In this document: positions 43,824 through 53,248 of the stretch, piece by piece
How positions within the stretch are numbered: position 1 is the stretch's first letter
Layout of the letters: each line of letters opens with the position of its first letter
From: Streptomyces sp. NBC_00083
GTDB lineage: Bacteria > Actinomycetota > Actinomycetes > Streptomycetales > Streptomycetaceae
NCBI RefSeq assembly: GCF_026343295.1
Contig: NZ_JAPELY010000001.1
Span: 3,410,001-3,474,000, forward strand
Reading direction: 5' to 3'
DNA length: 64,000 nucleotides
Position numbers and translations under genes: made by a program
Notes under the pieces: model-generated
Told to the model about the DNA's origin: nothing
The model's database searches: none
Seen by the model: only the letters and a program-made list of their open reading frames with translations

Positions 43824-44639
43824 GGGTCCCTCCCCAGGGAAACGATCCAAGAGCGGTCCCGGAAGCGGGACACAGCTCGCCGCGGGTGCACACCAGCGGA
43901 AGGCCTCGCGGCCGGAGGAGCCTGACGAAGCGGCTCATCATTACACCCCCGCCGGACCACCACCACACCAGTCCCAGCAGTGAAACCACGCCCGTCGGCC
44001 CCCATGGGGCACGGGGGAATGACATCAGATCCAGGTAGTCGGAAGGCGCTGCTGATGCCGTCTGATGACTGCGGCTGAGATGGGCCACAGGCACGACGCG
44101 CTCGGCCCAGGGCGCATCGGTGCGAAGCACCATGGGCCTCCCGGGCAACGCCACCCGGTCAGCAACGGGGGCGCCCTCCCCACGCTTCCTCGTACAGAAC
44201 GGACACCCAAACAAGGACAGCTCTACCGATAGAGCCCACGAGTGCGCTGCGTTGGGCGAGCGCCGTCCTTCAACGGCGAGGGGGCGGGCGCCGGGCGAAG
44301 GACATGGGCGTGGCCACGTCCGGCCTGGGCGAGGAGGCGTACGCCGCGCCGTCCGTCGACCCGGCCCGAGCGACTGACGGCGGTACGGGTGACGGTCGTC
44401 GTGGGCCCTCGCGCGGAGGAATGACCGAGCGGCCGGCCCATGCGGAATTTGCGCCTCCTTGACCAAGGCTTGTATAGGTGAAGATCACGGAATCCTCACG
44501 GGGTTGAGCGCCCTGGATATCCTCTGGTGCGCTCAGGGGGACGAACGGCGGACGCCGATGCCTCCGCCGCACCGCTCAAGTGGCGCGGACGCTGCCGCGC
44601 TCCGCACAGCATCAGCACAGGAACAAAGGGTGGGGACCA
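43824..44639. other. long gene-poor stretch
   Basis: About 815 bases with no convincing gene. A minus-strand stretch near 43930-44000 would encode a short hydrophobic peptide (SLLGLVWWWSGGG), but its frame is not otherwise protein-like. The promoter of the secreted DUF1906 protein probably lies around 44460-44560, where the GC content drops. Confidence 0.4.
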
Positions 44640-45485
44640 ATGTCTGACAAGTCGCGCAAGCCCGCGCACCGGCTCTCCAAGAGAAACCGCTACATAGGCT
44701 GGGGTGTGGCCGGTGCCGCGGTGGCCGCGACGGGCGGCCTGATCGCGCAGAGCGCGTCGGCGGCTCCCGCGTGGCCCGCGCAGAAGACGTTCACGGGTCT
44801 CGCGTTCGACACCTGTGCGGCTCCTTCCGCCGCTGCGATGAAGGCCTGGAAGCCGGGTCCGTACGGGGCCGCGGCGGTCTACGTCGGCGGAAAGAACCGC
44901 GGCTGCGCGCAGCCGAACCTCACCGCGTCCTGGGTGAAGACGGTCACCGCCCAGGGCTGGAAGCTGATCCCGTTGTACGTGGGAGCCCAGCCCTCCTGCC
45001 AGACCGGCAAGAGCCCGGAGAAGATGACGGCCGCCAACGCGACCTCCCTCGGCGCCTCGGACGGCGCGGACGCCGTGGCCAAGGCGTCCGCGCTCGGCAT
45101 GAAGGCGGGCAGCGCGATCTACCTGGACATGGAGCCGTACGACGTCAAGAACACGGCGTGCAACAACGCGGTCCTCTCTTACGTGCGCTCGTTCACCAAG
45201 ACGCTGCGGGCCAAGACGTACCGGGCGGGTTACTACGGCTTCAGCACCTCGAGCGCCGCAGCCGTCGCCACGGCCACGGACCGCACCGACCTGCCGGGCA
45301 ACCTCTGGTACGCGAAGTGGGACAACACCAACACGACCACCAGCGACTGGCCCTGGGCGAGCAAGCTCTACACCGACCACAGCCGCGGCCACCAGTTCAT
45401 GGTCAACAGCAAGGAATCCCACGGCGGTTACACCATCACCGTCGACCGCGACGCGTGGGACGCCCCGGTGGCCATCGTCGGCTGA
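44640..45485 (+). CDS. secreted DUF1906 glycoside-hydrolase-like protein
   Basis: 281 residues. The N-terminus SRKPAHRLSKRNRYIGWG and a hydrophobic segment ending SASAAPAW (about residue 42) form a signal peptide. The mature part is a Rv2525c-like (DUF1906) TIM-barrel: GLAFDTCAAPSAAAMKAW (about 51-68), VGGKNRGCAQPNLT, WKLIPLYVGAQ, GSAIYLDMEPYD with the conserved acidic pair, and AGYYGFST. The family is related to lysozyme-like GH25 folds, is found outside actinobacterial cells, and has no well-proved enzymatic activity. The ATG follows AAAGGGTGGGG. It is a single-gene unit. Confidence 0.85.
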   Translation: MSDKSRKPAHRLSKRNRYIGWGVAGAAVAATGGLIAQSASAAPAWPAQKTFTGLAFDTCAAPSAAAMKAWKPGPYGAAAVYVGGKNRGCAQPNLTASWVKTVTAQGWKLIPLYVGAQPSCQTGKSPEKMTAANATSLGASDGADAVAKASALGMKAGSAIYLDMEPYDVKNTACNNAVLSYVRSFTKTLRAKTYRAGYYGFSTSSAAAVATATDRTDLPGNLWYAKWDNTNTTTSDWPWASKLYTDHSRGHQFMVNSKESHGGYTITVDRDAWDAPVAIVG

Positions 45486-45771
45486 GTGGACCCCAGCAGC
45501 CGGTCCCGATAGGTCGAGAGCCCACCAGCGGCCGGGCAGCCCGTGACGCTCGGCTCGCCGACGGGCAGTGTGGCGCGAGGTGATGGCGGGTGCGCGTGGA
45601 CGTCTCCACGAGCCTGAACCAGCCGGACGCTGCCGGCATGGAGAAGCCCGCTCCTCTGGCTCTGTTCACGAGAACGGGTTCTGGCTCGACTTCTGTGGCG
45701 TGGCCACGCTGCGCGAGCGGTCCAGGTAGCGGGCGGGTGACCCATCCAGGTTGGCGAGGATGGACCGGTGG

Positions 45772-46284
45772 TCAGACCCCCGCCGCCTCGGCTGCCGGCC
45801 CCGTGCTCAAGAACTGCTTCGCCGCCCCAACCGCTTCCCCGTTGAGTTCCTCGACGGAGACTCCCCAACTCTCCTCCCAGCCGTCCAGGTTATGCGCGCA
45901 GCGGACGAGCGGTTCCAGTTCGTCGGGGTAACCGAGGTCGTAGGCGATGTCTGCCCAGATGAGATGGGTGCCGACGGCGGGATCCAGGGATCCGTCGGCG
46001 ATCCGACCGGCGACCCAGTAGGCCATTGCCCACGTCGCGGCCCGAGGGTCAGCGGGCGGGTGGAAGAGCAGTCCCAACTCCTCCAGCACCTGGTCGAAGA
46101 GCGCCGGAGCCTCCGGCTCTTCGCTCCGGAGGAGACCGGCCAGCAGTGCGAGGGAGCGACTCTCAACCCCGGCCATCAGGGCGTCCAGCCCAGCCTGGAT
46201 GAGCCGGTCAGACCCGACGTGCCTACCGAATGCCCTCTCGCGCGCGAGGTGATTGAGCTGTTTGAGAGCGTCGTCGCGGGTCAT
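45772..46284 (-). CDS. hypothetical protein (170 aa)
   Basis: 170 residues from an ATG preceded by GAGAGGA. The protein is acidic, helical and cytosolic, with Leu/Ala-rich helices (SLALLAGLLRSEEPEAPALF), a Trp-Ala-Met patch (AATWAMAYWVAGRIADG) and a C-terminal DLGYPDELEPLVRCAHNLDG. No signal or membrane segment. I do not recognise the family; the overall look resembles immunity proteins of polymorphic toxins, but no toxin gene is adjacent. Confidence 0.6.
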   Translation of the reverse strand: MTRDDALKQLNHLARERAFGRHVGSDRLIQAGLDALMAGVESRSLALLAGLLRSEEPEAPALFDQVLEELGLLFHPPADPRAATWAMAYWVAGRIADGSLDPAVGTHLIWADIAYDLGYPDELEPLVRCAHNLDGWEESWGVSVEELNGEAVGAAKQFLSTGPAAEAAGV

Positions 46285-46504
46285 GGCAGTCCTCTCGTTC
46301 GGTGTCTGGGAGAAGGAGGTTTGCATATCCGATCCTCGTTGAGCACGGACATGATCTTGTCGAGCGACGCAGTCTCGGAGCCGGTGGGGCCGGCGCTGTC
46401 CAAGGCGCCGAGCACAATGCAGACGGCTCCGGGAGTAACCCCTTCCAGCGGGGCGAGTCCCGGTGTCTCAGGAGCGAGGAGCCCCTGGGTGGCCCGCGGC
46501 GTAC

Positions 46505-48124
46505 ATGAATGCTTCGATCCCGGATATCCGGTCATCCATGGTGCGATTTGGGGCCGTAGCCCTACTCATAGCGTGTGCCGCCGCAGCGGTGACCTCGGCG
46601 TTCGTCGTCTCGCCGTGGTGGTGGTTCGCGGGTGCCCTGCTGGGCGCCGTCGCCCTGCTGGGCTGCTACGACCTGCTCCAGCGGCGCCATTCGGTCCTGC
46701 GTAACTATCCGGTCCTCGGGCACGCCCGTTTCGCCCTGGAAGCGATCCGTCCCGAACTCCAGCAGTACTTCGTGGAGCGCAACTACGACGGCCGCCCCTA
46801 CGACCGAGACACCCGCAGCATCGTCTACGAGCGGGCCAAGGGCGTGGACGCCGAGGAGCCCTTCGGCAGCGAGCGCGACATGTACAGCCGCGGCTACGAG
46901 TTCCTGGTGCCGTCGATGCACCCGGTCGACATGCCGAAGCAGGCACCCCGGGTGCGGGTCGGCGGCCCCGACTGCACCCGGCCGTACGACATGGCGCTGC
47001 TCAACGTCTCCGCGATGAGCTTCGGCTCGCTCTCCGGAAACGCCGTCCTCGCCCTCAACACGGGCGCCGCGCGGGGAGGTTTCGCCCACGACACCGGGGA
47101 GGGCGGCTTGTCCGAATACCACCTGCGTCCCGGCGGCGACATCATCTGGGAGATAGGCACCGGCTACTTCGGCTGCCGCACCAAGGACGGCGACTTCGAC
47201 CCGGACAAGTTCCGCGAGAAGGCAGCCCACCCAGCCGTCAAGTGCGTCTCCCTCAAGCTTTCCCAGGGCGCGAAGCCGGGCATCGGCGGAGTGCTGCCCG
47301 GCGACAAGGTCAACAGCGAGATCGCTCAGGTCCGCGGCGTTCCCGAGGGAGAGACGGTCGTCTCACCGCCGTACCACCGCGTCTTCTCCACCCCGCGCGA
47401 GATGGTGCGGTTCCTGGCACGCATGCGCGAGCTCGCCGACGGAAAACCGGTCGGCTTCAAGCTGTGCCCCGGCGCCCGGGTGCAGTTCCTCGCCGTGTGC
47501 AAGGCGATGATCGCCGAGAGCGTCACCCCGGACTTCATCGTCGTCGACGGTGCCGAAGGCGGCACCGGCGCGGCCCCGCTGGAATTCGCCGACCACCTGG
47601 GCATGCCGCTCACTGAAGGGTTGATCACCGTCCACAACGCGCTGGTCGGCGCCGGACTGCGCGACCGCATCCGGATCGGCGCGAGCGGCAAGGTCGCCAC
47701 CGGTTCCGACATCGTCAAACGCCTCGCCATGGGCGCCGACTGGACCAACGCGGCTCGCGCGATGATGTTCGCCGTCGGTTGCATCCAGGCCCAGCGCTGT
47801 CACACCAACCGCTGCCCCACCGGCGTCACCACCCAGGATCCGCGCCGGGCTCGCGCCCTGGACGTCCCGGACAAGTCCGAGCGGGTCCAACGGTTCCAGG
47901 AGGCGACCGTCTCCAGCGCCCTGAAGATCATGGCCGCGATGGGCGTCTCCGACCCCGGCGCCCTCGGCCCGCACCTGCTGCGTCGCCGTGCCACCGACAG
48001 CGACGACTTCCGCTCCTACGCGGAGCTCTACGAGTGGCTCAAGCCCGGCGAGCTCGCCCTCAACCCGCCCGCAGGGTGGGCCGCCGACTGGAAGGCCGCC
48101 GACCCCGACAGCTTCACCGGCTGA
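46505..48124 (+). CDS. FMN-binding glutamate-synthase-like membrane protein
   Basis: About 539 residues. Two N-terminal membrane helices (VRFGAVALLIACAAAAVTSAFV and WWWFAGALLGAVALLGCYDLL) precede a GltB-type FMN/TIM barrel. Visible are MALLNVSAMSFGSLSGNAV, SLKLSQGAKPGIGGVLP, VDGAEGGTGAAPLEFADHLG and the Fe-S region GCIQAQRCHTNRCPTGV with three Cys. It lacks the glutaminase and the small subunit, as in the stand-alone archaeal/actinobacterial family. The start is uncertain: candidate ATGs at 46505 and 46538 have no good ribosome-binding site, and a GTG at 46463 is also possible. The reaction is not established. Confidence 0.85.
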   Translation: MNASIPDIRSSMVRFGAVALLIACAAAAVTSAFVVSPWWWFAGALLGAVALLGCYDLLQRRHSVLRNYPVLGHARFALEAIRPELQQYFVERNYDGRPYDRDTRSIVYERAKGVDAEEPFGSERDMYSRGYEFLVPSMHPVDMPKQAPRVRVGGPDCTRPYDMALLNVSAMSFGSLSGNAVLALNTGAARGGFAHDTGEGGLSEYHLRPGGDIIWEIGTGYFGCRTKDGDFDPDKFREKAAHPAVKCVSLKLSQGAKPGIGGVLPGDKVNSEIAQVRGVPEGETVVSPPYHRVFSTPREMVRFLARMRELADGKPVGFKLCPGARVQFLAVCKAMIAESVTPDFIVVDGAEGGTGAAPLEFADHLGMPLTEGLITVHNALVGAGLRDRIRIGASGKVATGSDIVKRLAMGADWTNAARAMMFAVGCIQAQRCHTNRCPTGVTTQDPRRARALDVPDKSERVQRFQEATVSSALKIMAAMGVSDPGALGPHLLRRRATDSDDFRSYAELYEWLKPGELALNPPAGWAADWKAADPDSFTG

Positions 48125-48287
48125 TCCCTTCCTGTGCCATGTGTCCTCATTCTGTTTGGCACGGTTCGCGACGGGCGCACCGGATGTGCAGAACCGACGT
48201 CGGCACCACTGAAATCCCCCAGGCCGGACCCCGCAGGTCGCCCCCTGGAAAGTTCCACAGAAAGCCCCACAGAGAGGACATCCATTC

Positions 48288-50015
48288 ATGTCTCGCACCG
48301 TCGCCCGCCTCCTCGCCGATGCCCTGGAAGAGCTCGGAGTGCGGCAGATCTTCGGCGTCGTGGGCGACGCCCTCAACCCGCTCACCGATGCCATCCGGAC
48401 CTCGGAGGCCCTGTCCTGGGTGGGGTGCCGCCACGAGGAGGCCGCCGCGTTCGCGGCCGGAGCCCAGTCGCAGCTCACCGACACGCTGGGCGTCTGCATG
48501 GGCACCGTCGGACCTGGTTCCGTGCACCTGCTCAACGGCCTGTACGACGCGGCCAAGAGCGGCACACCCGTGCTCGCCATCGCTGGGCAGGTCCCGCGCT
48601 CCGAGGTCGGCACGGACTACTTCCAGGAGGTCGACAACGACCTCCTCTTCAAGGACGTCGCCGTCTTCCGCGCCACGGTCACCTCGCCCGAGCAGCTCCC
48701 CGCCCTCCTCGAGGTCGCCGTGCGCACCGCCATCGGCCGCCGAGGCGTCGCCGTCCTGACCCTTCCCGGCGACATCGGTGACCAGGAGCTGCCCACCGAC
48801 CGTCCGCTGCGGCTTTCCGTCGCCCGCTCCGAGAACCGGCCCGACGACCCCGCCCTCGACGAGGCCGCCGACCTCATCGACCACGGCGGGAACGTCACCC
48901 TGCTCGTCGGCCGCGGGTCACGTACCTCTCGCGAGGACGTACTGGCCCTCGCCGACCGGCTCGCCGCGCCCATGGTCCTCACCCTCAAGGCCAAGGAGGG
49001 CTTCGAGGGCGACAACCCGTTCCAGGTCGGCCAGACCGGACTGATCGGCAACCCGGCCGCCGCCCACGCCATGGACCACGCCGACACGCTGGTCCTGCTC
49101 GGCACCGACTTCCCCTACCGGGAGTGGTACCCGGAAGGCAAGAAGGTCGTCCAGGTCGACCGTGTCGCCGAGCACATCGGGCGGCGCGTGCCCGTCGACG
49201 TGGCGCTCGCCGCGGACGTCGGCCCCACTGTGCGCGGGCTCCTGGAACGCGTCGCGGTCCGAGAGGACCGCAAGCACCTCGACTCCGCACGCGAGAAGTT
49301 CACGCACTGGCAGGACGGGCAGCGCCGGCTCGCCGCGCCCGGCCACGACAAGGGCCTGATCGGCAAGGTCCGCTCCGCCTTCGACAACCGCGACCACCTC
49401 ATACGTCCCGAGGCACTCGCCGCCGCCGTGGACGCGGCGGCCGACGACGATGCCGTGTTCACCTCGGACACCGGCATGGCCACCGTCTGGCTCTCCCGCT
49501 TCGTCGAGATGCGCGGCAGCCGCCGGCTGATCGGCTCGTACAACCTCGGCTCGATGGCCAATGCGATGCCGCAGGCCATCGGCGCGCAGTTCCTGGACCG
49601 CGAGCGCCAAACCGTCGCGTTCTGCGGCGACGGCGGCCTGTCGATGCTGCTCGGCGACCTGATGACGATCCGTAGCGAACGACTGCCCGTCAAGCTCGTC
49701 GTCTTCGACAACCGGCGCTTGGGCATGGTCAAGCTCGAACAGGAGCAAGCGGGGCTCCCCGAGTTCGGCACCGTCCTGGACAACCCGGACTTCGCGGCGG
49801 TTGCCGAGGCGCTCGGCATCAAGGGCATCCGCGTGGAGCGCGCCGAGGATCTGGCCGACGCGGTCGAGCGCACCTTCGCCGAACCCGGACCCGTCCTCCT
49901 CGACGTGCTCACCAACCCCGACGAAATCGCGGTGCCCGCCAAGCCCACCGTCCAGCAGGGCTGGGGCTTCGCCATCGCCAAGGTGCGCGAGAACCTGCGC
50001 AGCATGGGGAGTTGA
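48288..50015 (+). CDS. poxB: ThDP-dependent pyruvate dehydrogenase (quinone) / pyruvate oxidase
   Basis: 575 residues, PoxB family. The Glu that activates ThDP is in CRHEEAAAFAAGAQ (about residues 47-60). The FAD/ThDP mid-region has LLGTDFPYREWYPEGKKVVQ. The ThDP-binding GDGG motif is FCGDGGLSMLLGDLMT ending in NRRLGMVKLEQEQ (about 445-485). A C-terminal stretch (VQQGWGFAIAKVRENLRSMG) takes the place of the E. coli membrane-activation helix. It converts pyruvate to acetate and CO2 with electrons to quinone or oxygen. It is 163 bases downstream of the glutamate-synthase-like gene and probably a separate unit. Confidence 0.9.
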   Translation: MSRTVARLLADALEELGVRQIFGVVGDALNPLTDAIRTSEALSWVGCRHEEAAAFAAGAQSQLTDTLGVCMGTVGPGSVHLLNGLYDAAKSGTPVLAIAGQVPRSEVGTDYFQEVDNDLLFKDVAVFRATVTSPEQLPALLEVAVRTAIGRRGVAVLTLPGDIGDQELPTDRPLRLSVARSENRPDDPALDEAADLIDHGGNVTLLVGRGSRTSREDVLALADRLAAPMVLTLKAKEGFEGDNPFQVGQTGLIGNPAAAHAMDHADTLVLLGTDFPYREWYPEGKKVVQVDRVAEHIGRRVPVDVALAADVGPTVRGLLERVAVREDRKHLDSAREKFTHWQDGQRRLAAPGHDKGLIGKVRSAFDNRDHLIRPEALAAAVDAAADDDAVFTSDTGMATVWLSRFVEMRGSRRLIGSYNLGSMANAMPQAIGAQFLDRERQTVAFCGDGGLSMLLGDLMTIRSERLPVKLVVFDNRRLGMVKLEQEQAGLPEFGTVLDNPDFAAVAEALGIKGIRVERAEDLADAVERTFAEPGPVLLDVLTNPDEIAVPAKPTVQQGWGFAIAKVRENLRSMGS

Positions 50016-50204
50016 GCTCCACGGGCCGACCCGTTCCCGGCCCGGCGTACGGCCGCACTGCCTCGCCGGGCCAGGGTGGGCACCCGGGCCCGGCACCAGA
50101 CTCCAGGACCCACCTCCTCCGCCGCCCTCTTCGAGCTGGAGGGCCAGGGAGTGCTGTTGGTTTGATCTGGGTGGCCGCCGCGCGCAGGCACTCCGTACAA
50201 CGTG

Positions 50205-51641
50205 TCAGGAGCCGTCCAGCGGAAGCAGGGCCAGCAGGTGGGCCCCGGGCCCCGAGTCCTGGACGGTGAGTGAGCCGCCCAGATGGGTGGCGATGTCGCG
50301 GGCGATGGCCAGGCCGAGGCCTGAACCGCCTTGATCGCGGCTGCGGGCGTTGTCCAGCCGGGTGAAGCGTTCGAAGACCCGTTCACGATCGGCCGCCGGG
50401 ATGCCTGGTCCGTCGTCGCGGACCACCAGCAGGGCTGTGCCGTGGTCCTCGTCCACGCGCAAGGTGAGCGAAACGCGGTGGTCGGCGTGCCGTTGTGCGT
50501 TGTCGAGCAGGTTGGTGACGAGCCGGGCGAGCCACAGCGTGCTTCCGCGTACGGTGATCTCCGGGGTGATCTGCGTCTCTACCGGGACCCGGTCCAGCTT
50601 GCGCGTGCGGGCCGCTTCCCGGACGACTTCCGTGAGGTCGACCGCAGCGGAGGGCGGTGCCTGCGCGGTGTCGAGCCGGGCGAGCAGCAGCAGGTCGGAC
50701 GCGAGGTCCTGGAGCCGGACGGTGTCCTCCAGCGCCCCACTGACGAGCTCACTCCACAAGTCGGGGTCGGGGTGGGCCTGGGCCACTTCGAGTTGCGTAC
50801 GGATCACGGTGATAGGGCTGCGCAGTTCGTGGGAGGCGTCGGCGATGAACTGGCGCTGGCGGGACACGGATGCTTCCAGGCGGTCCAGAGTGGCATTCAT
50901 CGTGGCCGCGAGCCGGGCGATCTCATCCTGGCTGTGCGGTACGGGTACCCGGCGGTGCAGATCACGGTCGCTGATCTCGGCGACCTCGGCGCGGATCGCC
51001 TCGACGGGGCGCAGCGCCCAGCCGGTGACCCGCCAGGTGACCAGGGCGACGGTGAGGACGAGCAGCGGCACCGCGAAGATGAGCGAGGCCCGGATGAACT
51101 CGTCCGCCGCGTCGGCCTCCCGCAATGACGTGCCCGCGTACACGGTGATGAGGCCGTTCCCGGTGGCGGTGGTGACCTGGACGACGCGCTGTCGGTGCTC
51201 CTCGCGCACCGGACGGCCGGTCCAGGTTCCTCGTACGGTGCCCGGTGCGCTGGGGCGGGCGGTCGAGAGGGCGGGGCGGCCGGTCAAGTTGGGGCTGGCC
51301 GCGAGCACCCGCCCGTGGGCGTCGACGACCTGGAGGAAATCGGTGCCTCGGTCCGGCGTCAACACGGCGTCCAGCCGGCCTTCGGCCGCGAGACCGGCGG
51401 TGAGGACGGCCTGCCGTTCGGCGTCGGTCTGGGCGTTGCGCATCAGGTTGTTCTCCAGCAGCCCCAGCAGCCCGAAGGAAGCGATGCCGAGCGCCAGCGC
51501 GACCACGACGGACGCGCCCAGCGTGGCGCGGGCCCGCACGGACCGGGGACGGAGCCGCCGGGCGAGACTGCGGAGCAGGGCGGCGATCCGGCGGGGCGGG
51601 CCGCCAGGCGCTGCGTCGCCGTGCGCGTCCTGCTCAGCCAC
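50205..51641 (-). CDS. sensor histidine kinase (OmpR-partner type)
   Basis: About 478 residues. Membrane helices at about 38-60 and 165-187 flank an outer sensor of about 100 residues. Then come HAMP, the HisKA box (RQFIADASHELRSPITVIR, His about 269), and the HATPase with NLLDNAQRHA, DDGPGIPAADRERVFERF and GSGLGLAIARDIA. The GTG at 51641 overlaps the response-regulator stop by 8 bases (GTGGCTGA). Together with the divergent PepSY gene it resembles envelope or cation-sensing systems. Confidence 0.92.
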   Translation of the reverse strand: MAEQDAHGDAAPGGPPRRIAALLRSLARRLRPRSVRARATLGASVVVALALGIASFGLLGLLENNLMRNAQTDAERQAVLTAGLAAEGRLDAVLTPDRGTDFLQVVDAHGRVLAASPNLTGRPALSTARPSAPGTVRGTWTGRPVREEHRQRVVQVTTATGNGLITVYAGTSLREADAADEFIRASLIFAVPLLVLTVALVTWRVTGWALRPVEAIRAEVAEISDRDLHRRVPVPHSQDEIARLAATMNATLDRLEASVSRQRQFIADASHELRSPITVIRTQLEVAQAHPDPDLWSELVSGALEDTVRLQDLASDLLLLARLDTAQAPPSAAVDLTEVVREAARTRKLDRVPVETQITPEITVRGSTLWLARLVTNLLDNAQRHADHRVSLTLRVDEDHGTALLVVRDDGPGIPAADRERVFERFTRLDNARSRDQGGSGLGLAIARDIATHLGGSLTVQDSGPGAHLLALLPLDGS

Positions 51642-52311
51642 CGTCGGCCGCCAGCCGGTAACCCGCACCGCGGACGGTTTCCACAGCAGCCCGCCCGAAG
51701 GGGGTGTCGATCTTACGGCGCAACGCGCTGACGTGGACCTCGACGACGTTCAGGTCTCCCTCGTACGCGGCGTCCCACACCTGCTCCAGGATCTCCCGCT
51801 TGGGCACGACCTCGCCGGCGCGGCGAGCCAGGTGCACGAGCACCGCGAACTCGCGCGAGGTCAGCCGGGCTTCGGTCCCGCCCCGCGTGCAGCGCTGGCC
51901 GGCCGGGTCGATCACCAGGTCGCCGAATTCCATGATCTGCGGGCTGCGCCGGCCCGTGCGCCGGATGAGGGCGCGCAGCCGTGCCACCAGGACGACGTAC
52001 GAGAACGGCTTGGAGAGGAAGTCGTCGGCGCCGGTGTCCAGGGCTTCGGCCTCGTCGTACTCGCCGTCCTTCGCGGTGAGCATCAGGATGCCGGACTCGC
52101 AGCCATCGGCGCGCAGTCGGGCGCAGACCCGGTAGCCGTTGATTCCGGGCAGCATGATGTCGAGCACAATGACGTCGTAGTCGTGCTCGCCCGCCAGCCA
52201 CAGACCCTGCGGGCCGTCGTGGGCGACGTCGACTGAGAAGCCCTCTGCCTGAAGCCCTCGTTGCAGGGCCGCGGCCAGCCGCCGCTCGTCCTCGACCACC
52301 AGTACGCGCAT
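51634..52311 (-). CDS. OmpR-family response regulator
   Basis: 225 residues. The receiver has acidic pocket VEDERRL (about residues 6-12), phospho-acceptor D51 in VIVLDIMLPGING, and the conserved Lys in FLSKPFSY. The C-terminal winged helix has LTSREFAVLVHLARR, NVVEVHVSALRRKID and TVRGAGYRLA. It is co-transcribed with the kinase and divergent from the PepSY protein gene, whose promoter region carries direct repeats suited to this family. Confidence 0.93.
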   Translation of the reverse strand: MRVLVVEDERRLAAALQRGLQAEGFSVDVAHDGPQGLWLAGEHDYDVIVLDIMLPGINGYRVCARLRADGCESGILMLTAKDGEYDEAEALDTGADDFLSKPFSYVVLVARLRALIRRTGRRSPQIMEFGDLVIDPAGQRCTRGGTEARLTSREFAVLVHLARRAGEVVPKREILEQVWDAAYEGDLNVVEVHVSALRRKIDTPFGRAAVETVRGAGYRLAADGG

Positions 52312-52344
52312 GGGGCAAGGTTCTCAGGTCGAGCAGCCGGCTTG

Positions 52345-52381
52345 CTGAAGGGTTCTTCAGGTCGCTTCAGCAAAGCTTCAG
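52345..52381 (+). promoter_or_regulatory. direct repeats for OmpR-type regulator
   Basis: CTTCAG occurs at 52355, 52365 and 52376, spaced 10 and 11 bases (one helical turn), with an inverted CTGAAG at 52345. Head-to-tail hexamers at this spacing are the classic binding pattern of OmpR/PhoB regulators. They lie between the response regulator and the PepSY gene, so both autoregulation and PepSY activation are plausible. Confidence 0.65.
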
Positions 52382-52444
52382 CATGTTCCCCGCATGATCT
52401 GCCCGAGCCGGGCGCGTGCCCGGTGGAACGCGAGGAGCAGCCAG

Positions 52445-53020
52445 ATGACTCAGTCCAACCCCCAGCCTCCCGAGCACCCCGTGGGTCCGGGAGATGAGGC
52501 TGCCGGGCCGACCAAGGCGGCGCGGCGCCGCGGCAGCTTCACCCGGCTGACCCGACAGGGGCGCACGCGATGGGTGGCGCTCGGGCTTGTGATCCTGATC
52601 GGCGGAGGTGTGGCGGCTGCGGCGGTGGCGGAGCACCACCACGAGGAGCGCGCCGGCGGCCGGTACGCCTCCGAGGGCCCGGACCACCGGGGCGGGCCGC
52701 GATCGGAAGGCCGGGGCGGGGAGAAGAAGACGCGGGAAGCCGGCCAGCAGCGATGGGGTGCCGCGACCGGTGGACTTGAGCAGGCCCCGGCACCGCTTCC
52801 CGCGCTGCCGGCCGCGCAGGCCGTGGACAAGGCGACCGGTGCCGTTTCCGGCGGCAAGGTCGAATCTCTGCGAGTGGTCGCCCAGCAGGGTGGCGGCAGC
52901 GCGTGGCAGGCCGTGGTGCTCGACCCCCAAGGGGTCCGGCACGTGGTGACCCTGGCCGGCGCCGACGGCACGCCCACCAGCAACACGGTGGCCCAGCAGG
53001 GCCCGGAAGCGACCCGCTGA
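52445..53020 (+). CDS. membrane-anchored PepSY-domain protein
   Basis: 191 residues from the ATG with GAGGAGCAG upstream. A cytosolic Pro/Arg-rich N-terminus precedes one membrane helix (WVALGLVILIGGGVAAAAV, about residues 43-61) and a His/Glu/Arg/Gly-rich linker (HHHEERAGG). The PepSY-like unit comes last (ALPAAQAVDKATGAVSGGKV ... WQAVVLDPQGVRHVVTLAGA). Such proteins are often controlled by the adjacent two-component system in streptomycetes and are thought to inhibit proteases or bind ions at the envelope. The divergent kinase/regulator pair supports that. Confidence 0.8.
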   Translation: MTQSNPQPPEHPVGPGDEAAGPTKAARRRGSFTRLTRQGRTRWVALGLVILIGGGVAAAAVAEHHHEERAGGRYASEGPDHRGGPRSEGRGGEKKTREAGQQRWGAATGGLEQAPAPLPALPAAQAVDKATGAVSGGKVESLRVVAQQGGGSAWQAVVLDPQGVRHVVTLAGADGTPTSNTVAQQGPEATR

Positions 53021-53034
53021 CCGAGCGGCCATGA

Positions 53035-53083
53035 GCCGTTCGACATATCCCTCCGGCCCGGCAGGACGGATATGTCGAACGGC
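53035..53083. terminator. long inverted repeat after PepSY gene
   Basis: GCCGTTCGACATATCC (53035-53050) pairs perfectly with GGATATGTCGAACGGC (53068-53083) across a 17-base loop. It starts 15 bases after the PepSY gene stop, so a factor-independent terminator is the simplest reading. The AT-rich middle of the arms is unusual for a terminator in this genome and would also fit a protein-binding site. Confidence 0.65.
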
Positions 53084-53201
53084 GCGAGGTTCCTGCCGTG
53101 GAGCTCCGCCGTCCGCGCTCCTGCCCGCTCCGGACCAAGGACTGACCCGCCGAGCCAGAACCCCTCCTCGTGAACGGAGCCAGTCCGGATACCGATGACT
53201 G

Positions 53202-53222
53202 CCAAGGCCTTCTTGGGCCTTT
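53202..53222. terminator. second small hairpin between convergent genes
   Basis: AAGGCC and GGCCTT pair around a short loop at about 53203-53220 and are followed by TTGTTCT on the plus strand. It lies 30 bases beyond the benzoylformate-decarboxylase-like stop and could serve either convergent gene. Confidence 0.4.
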
Positions 53223-53248
53223 GTTCTCGACGGACCCCGCGCACTCGG

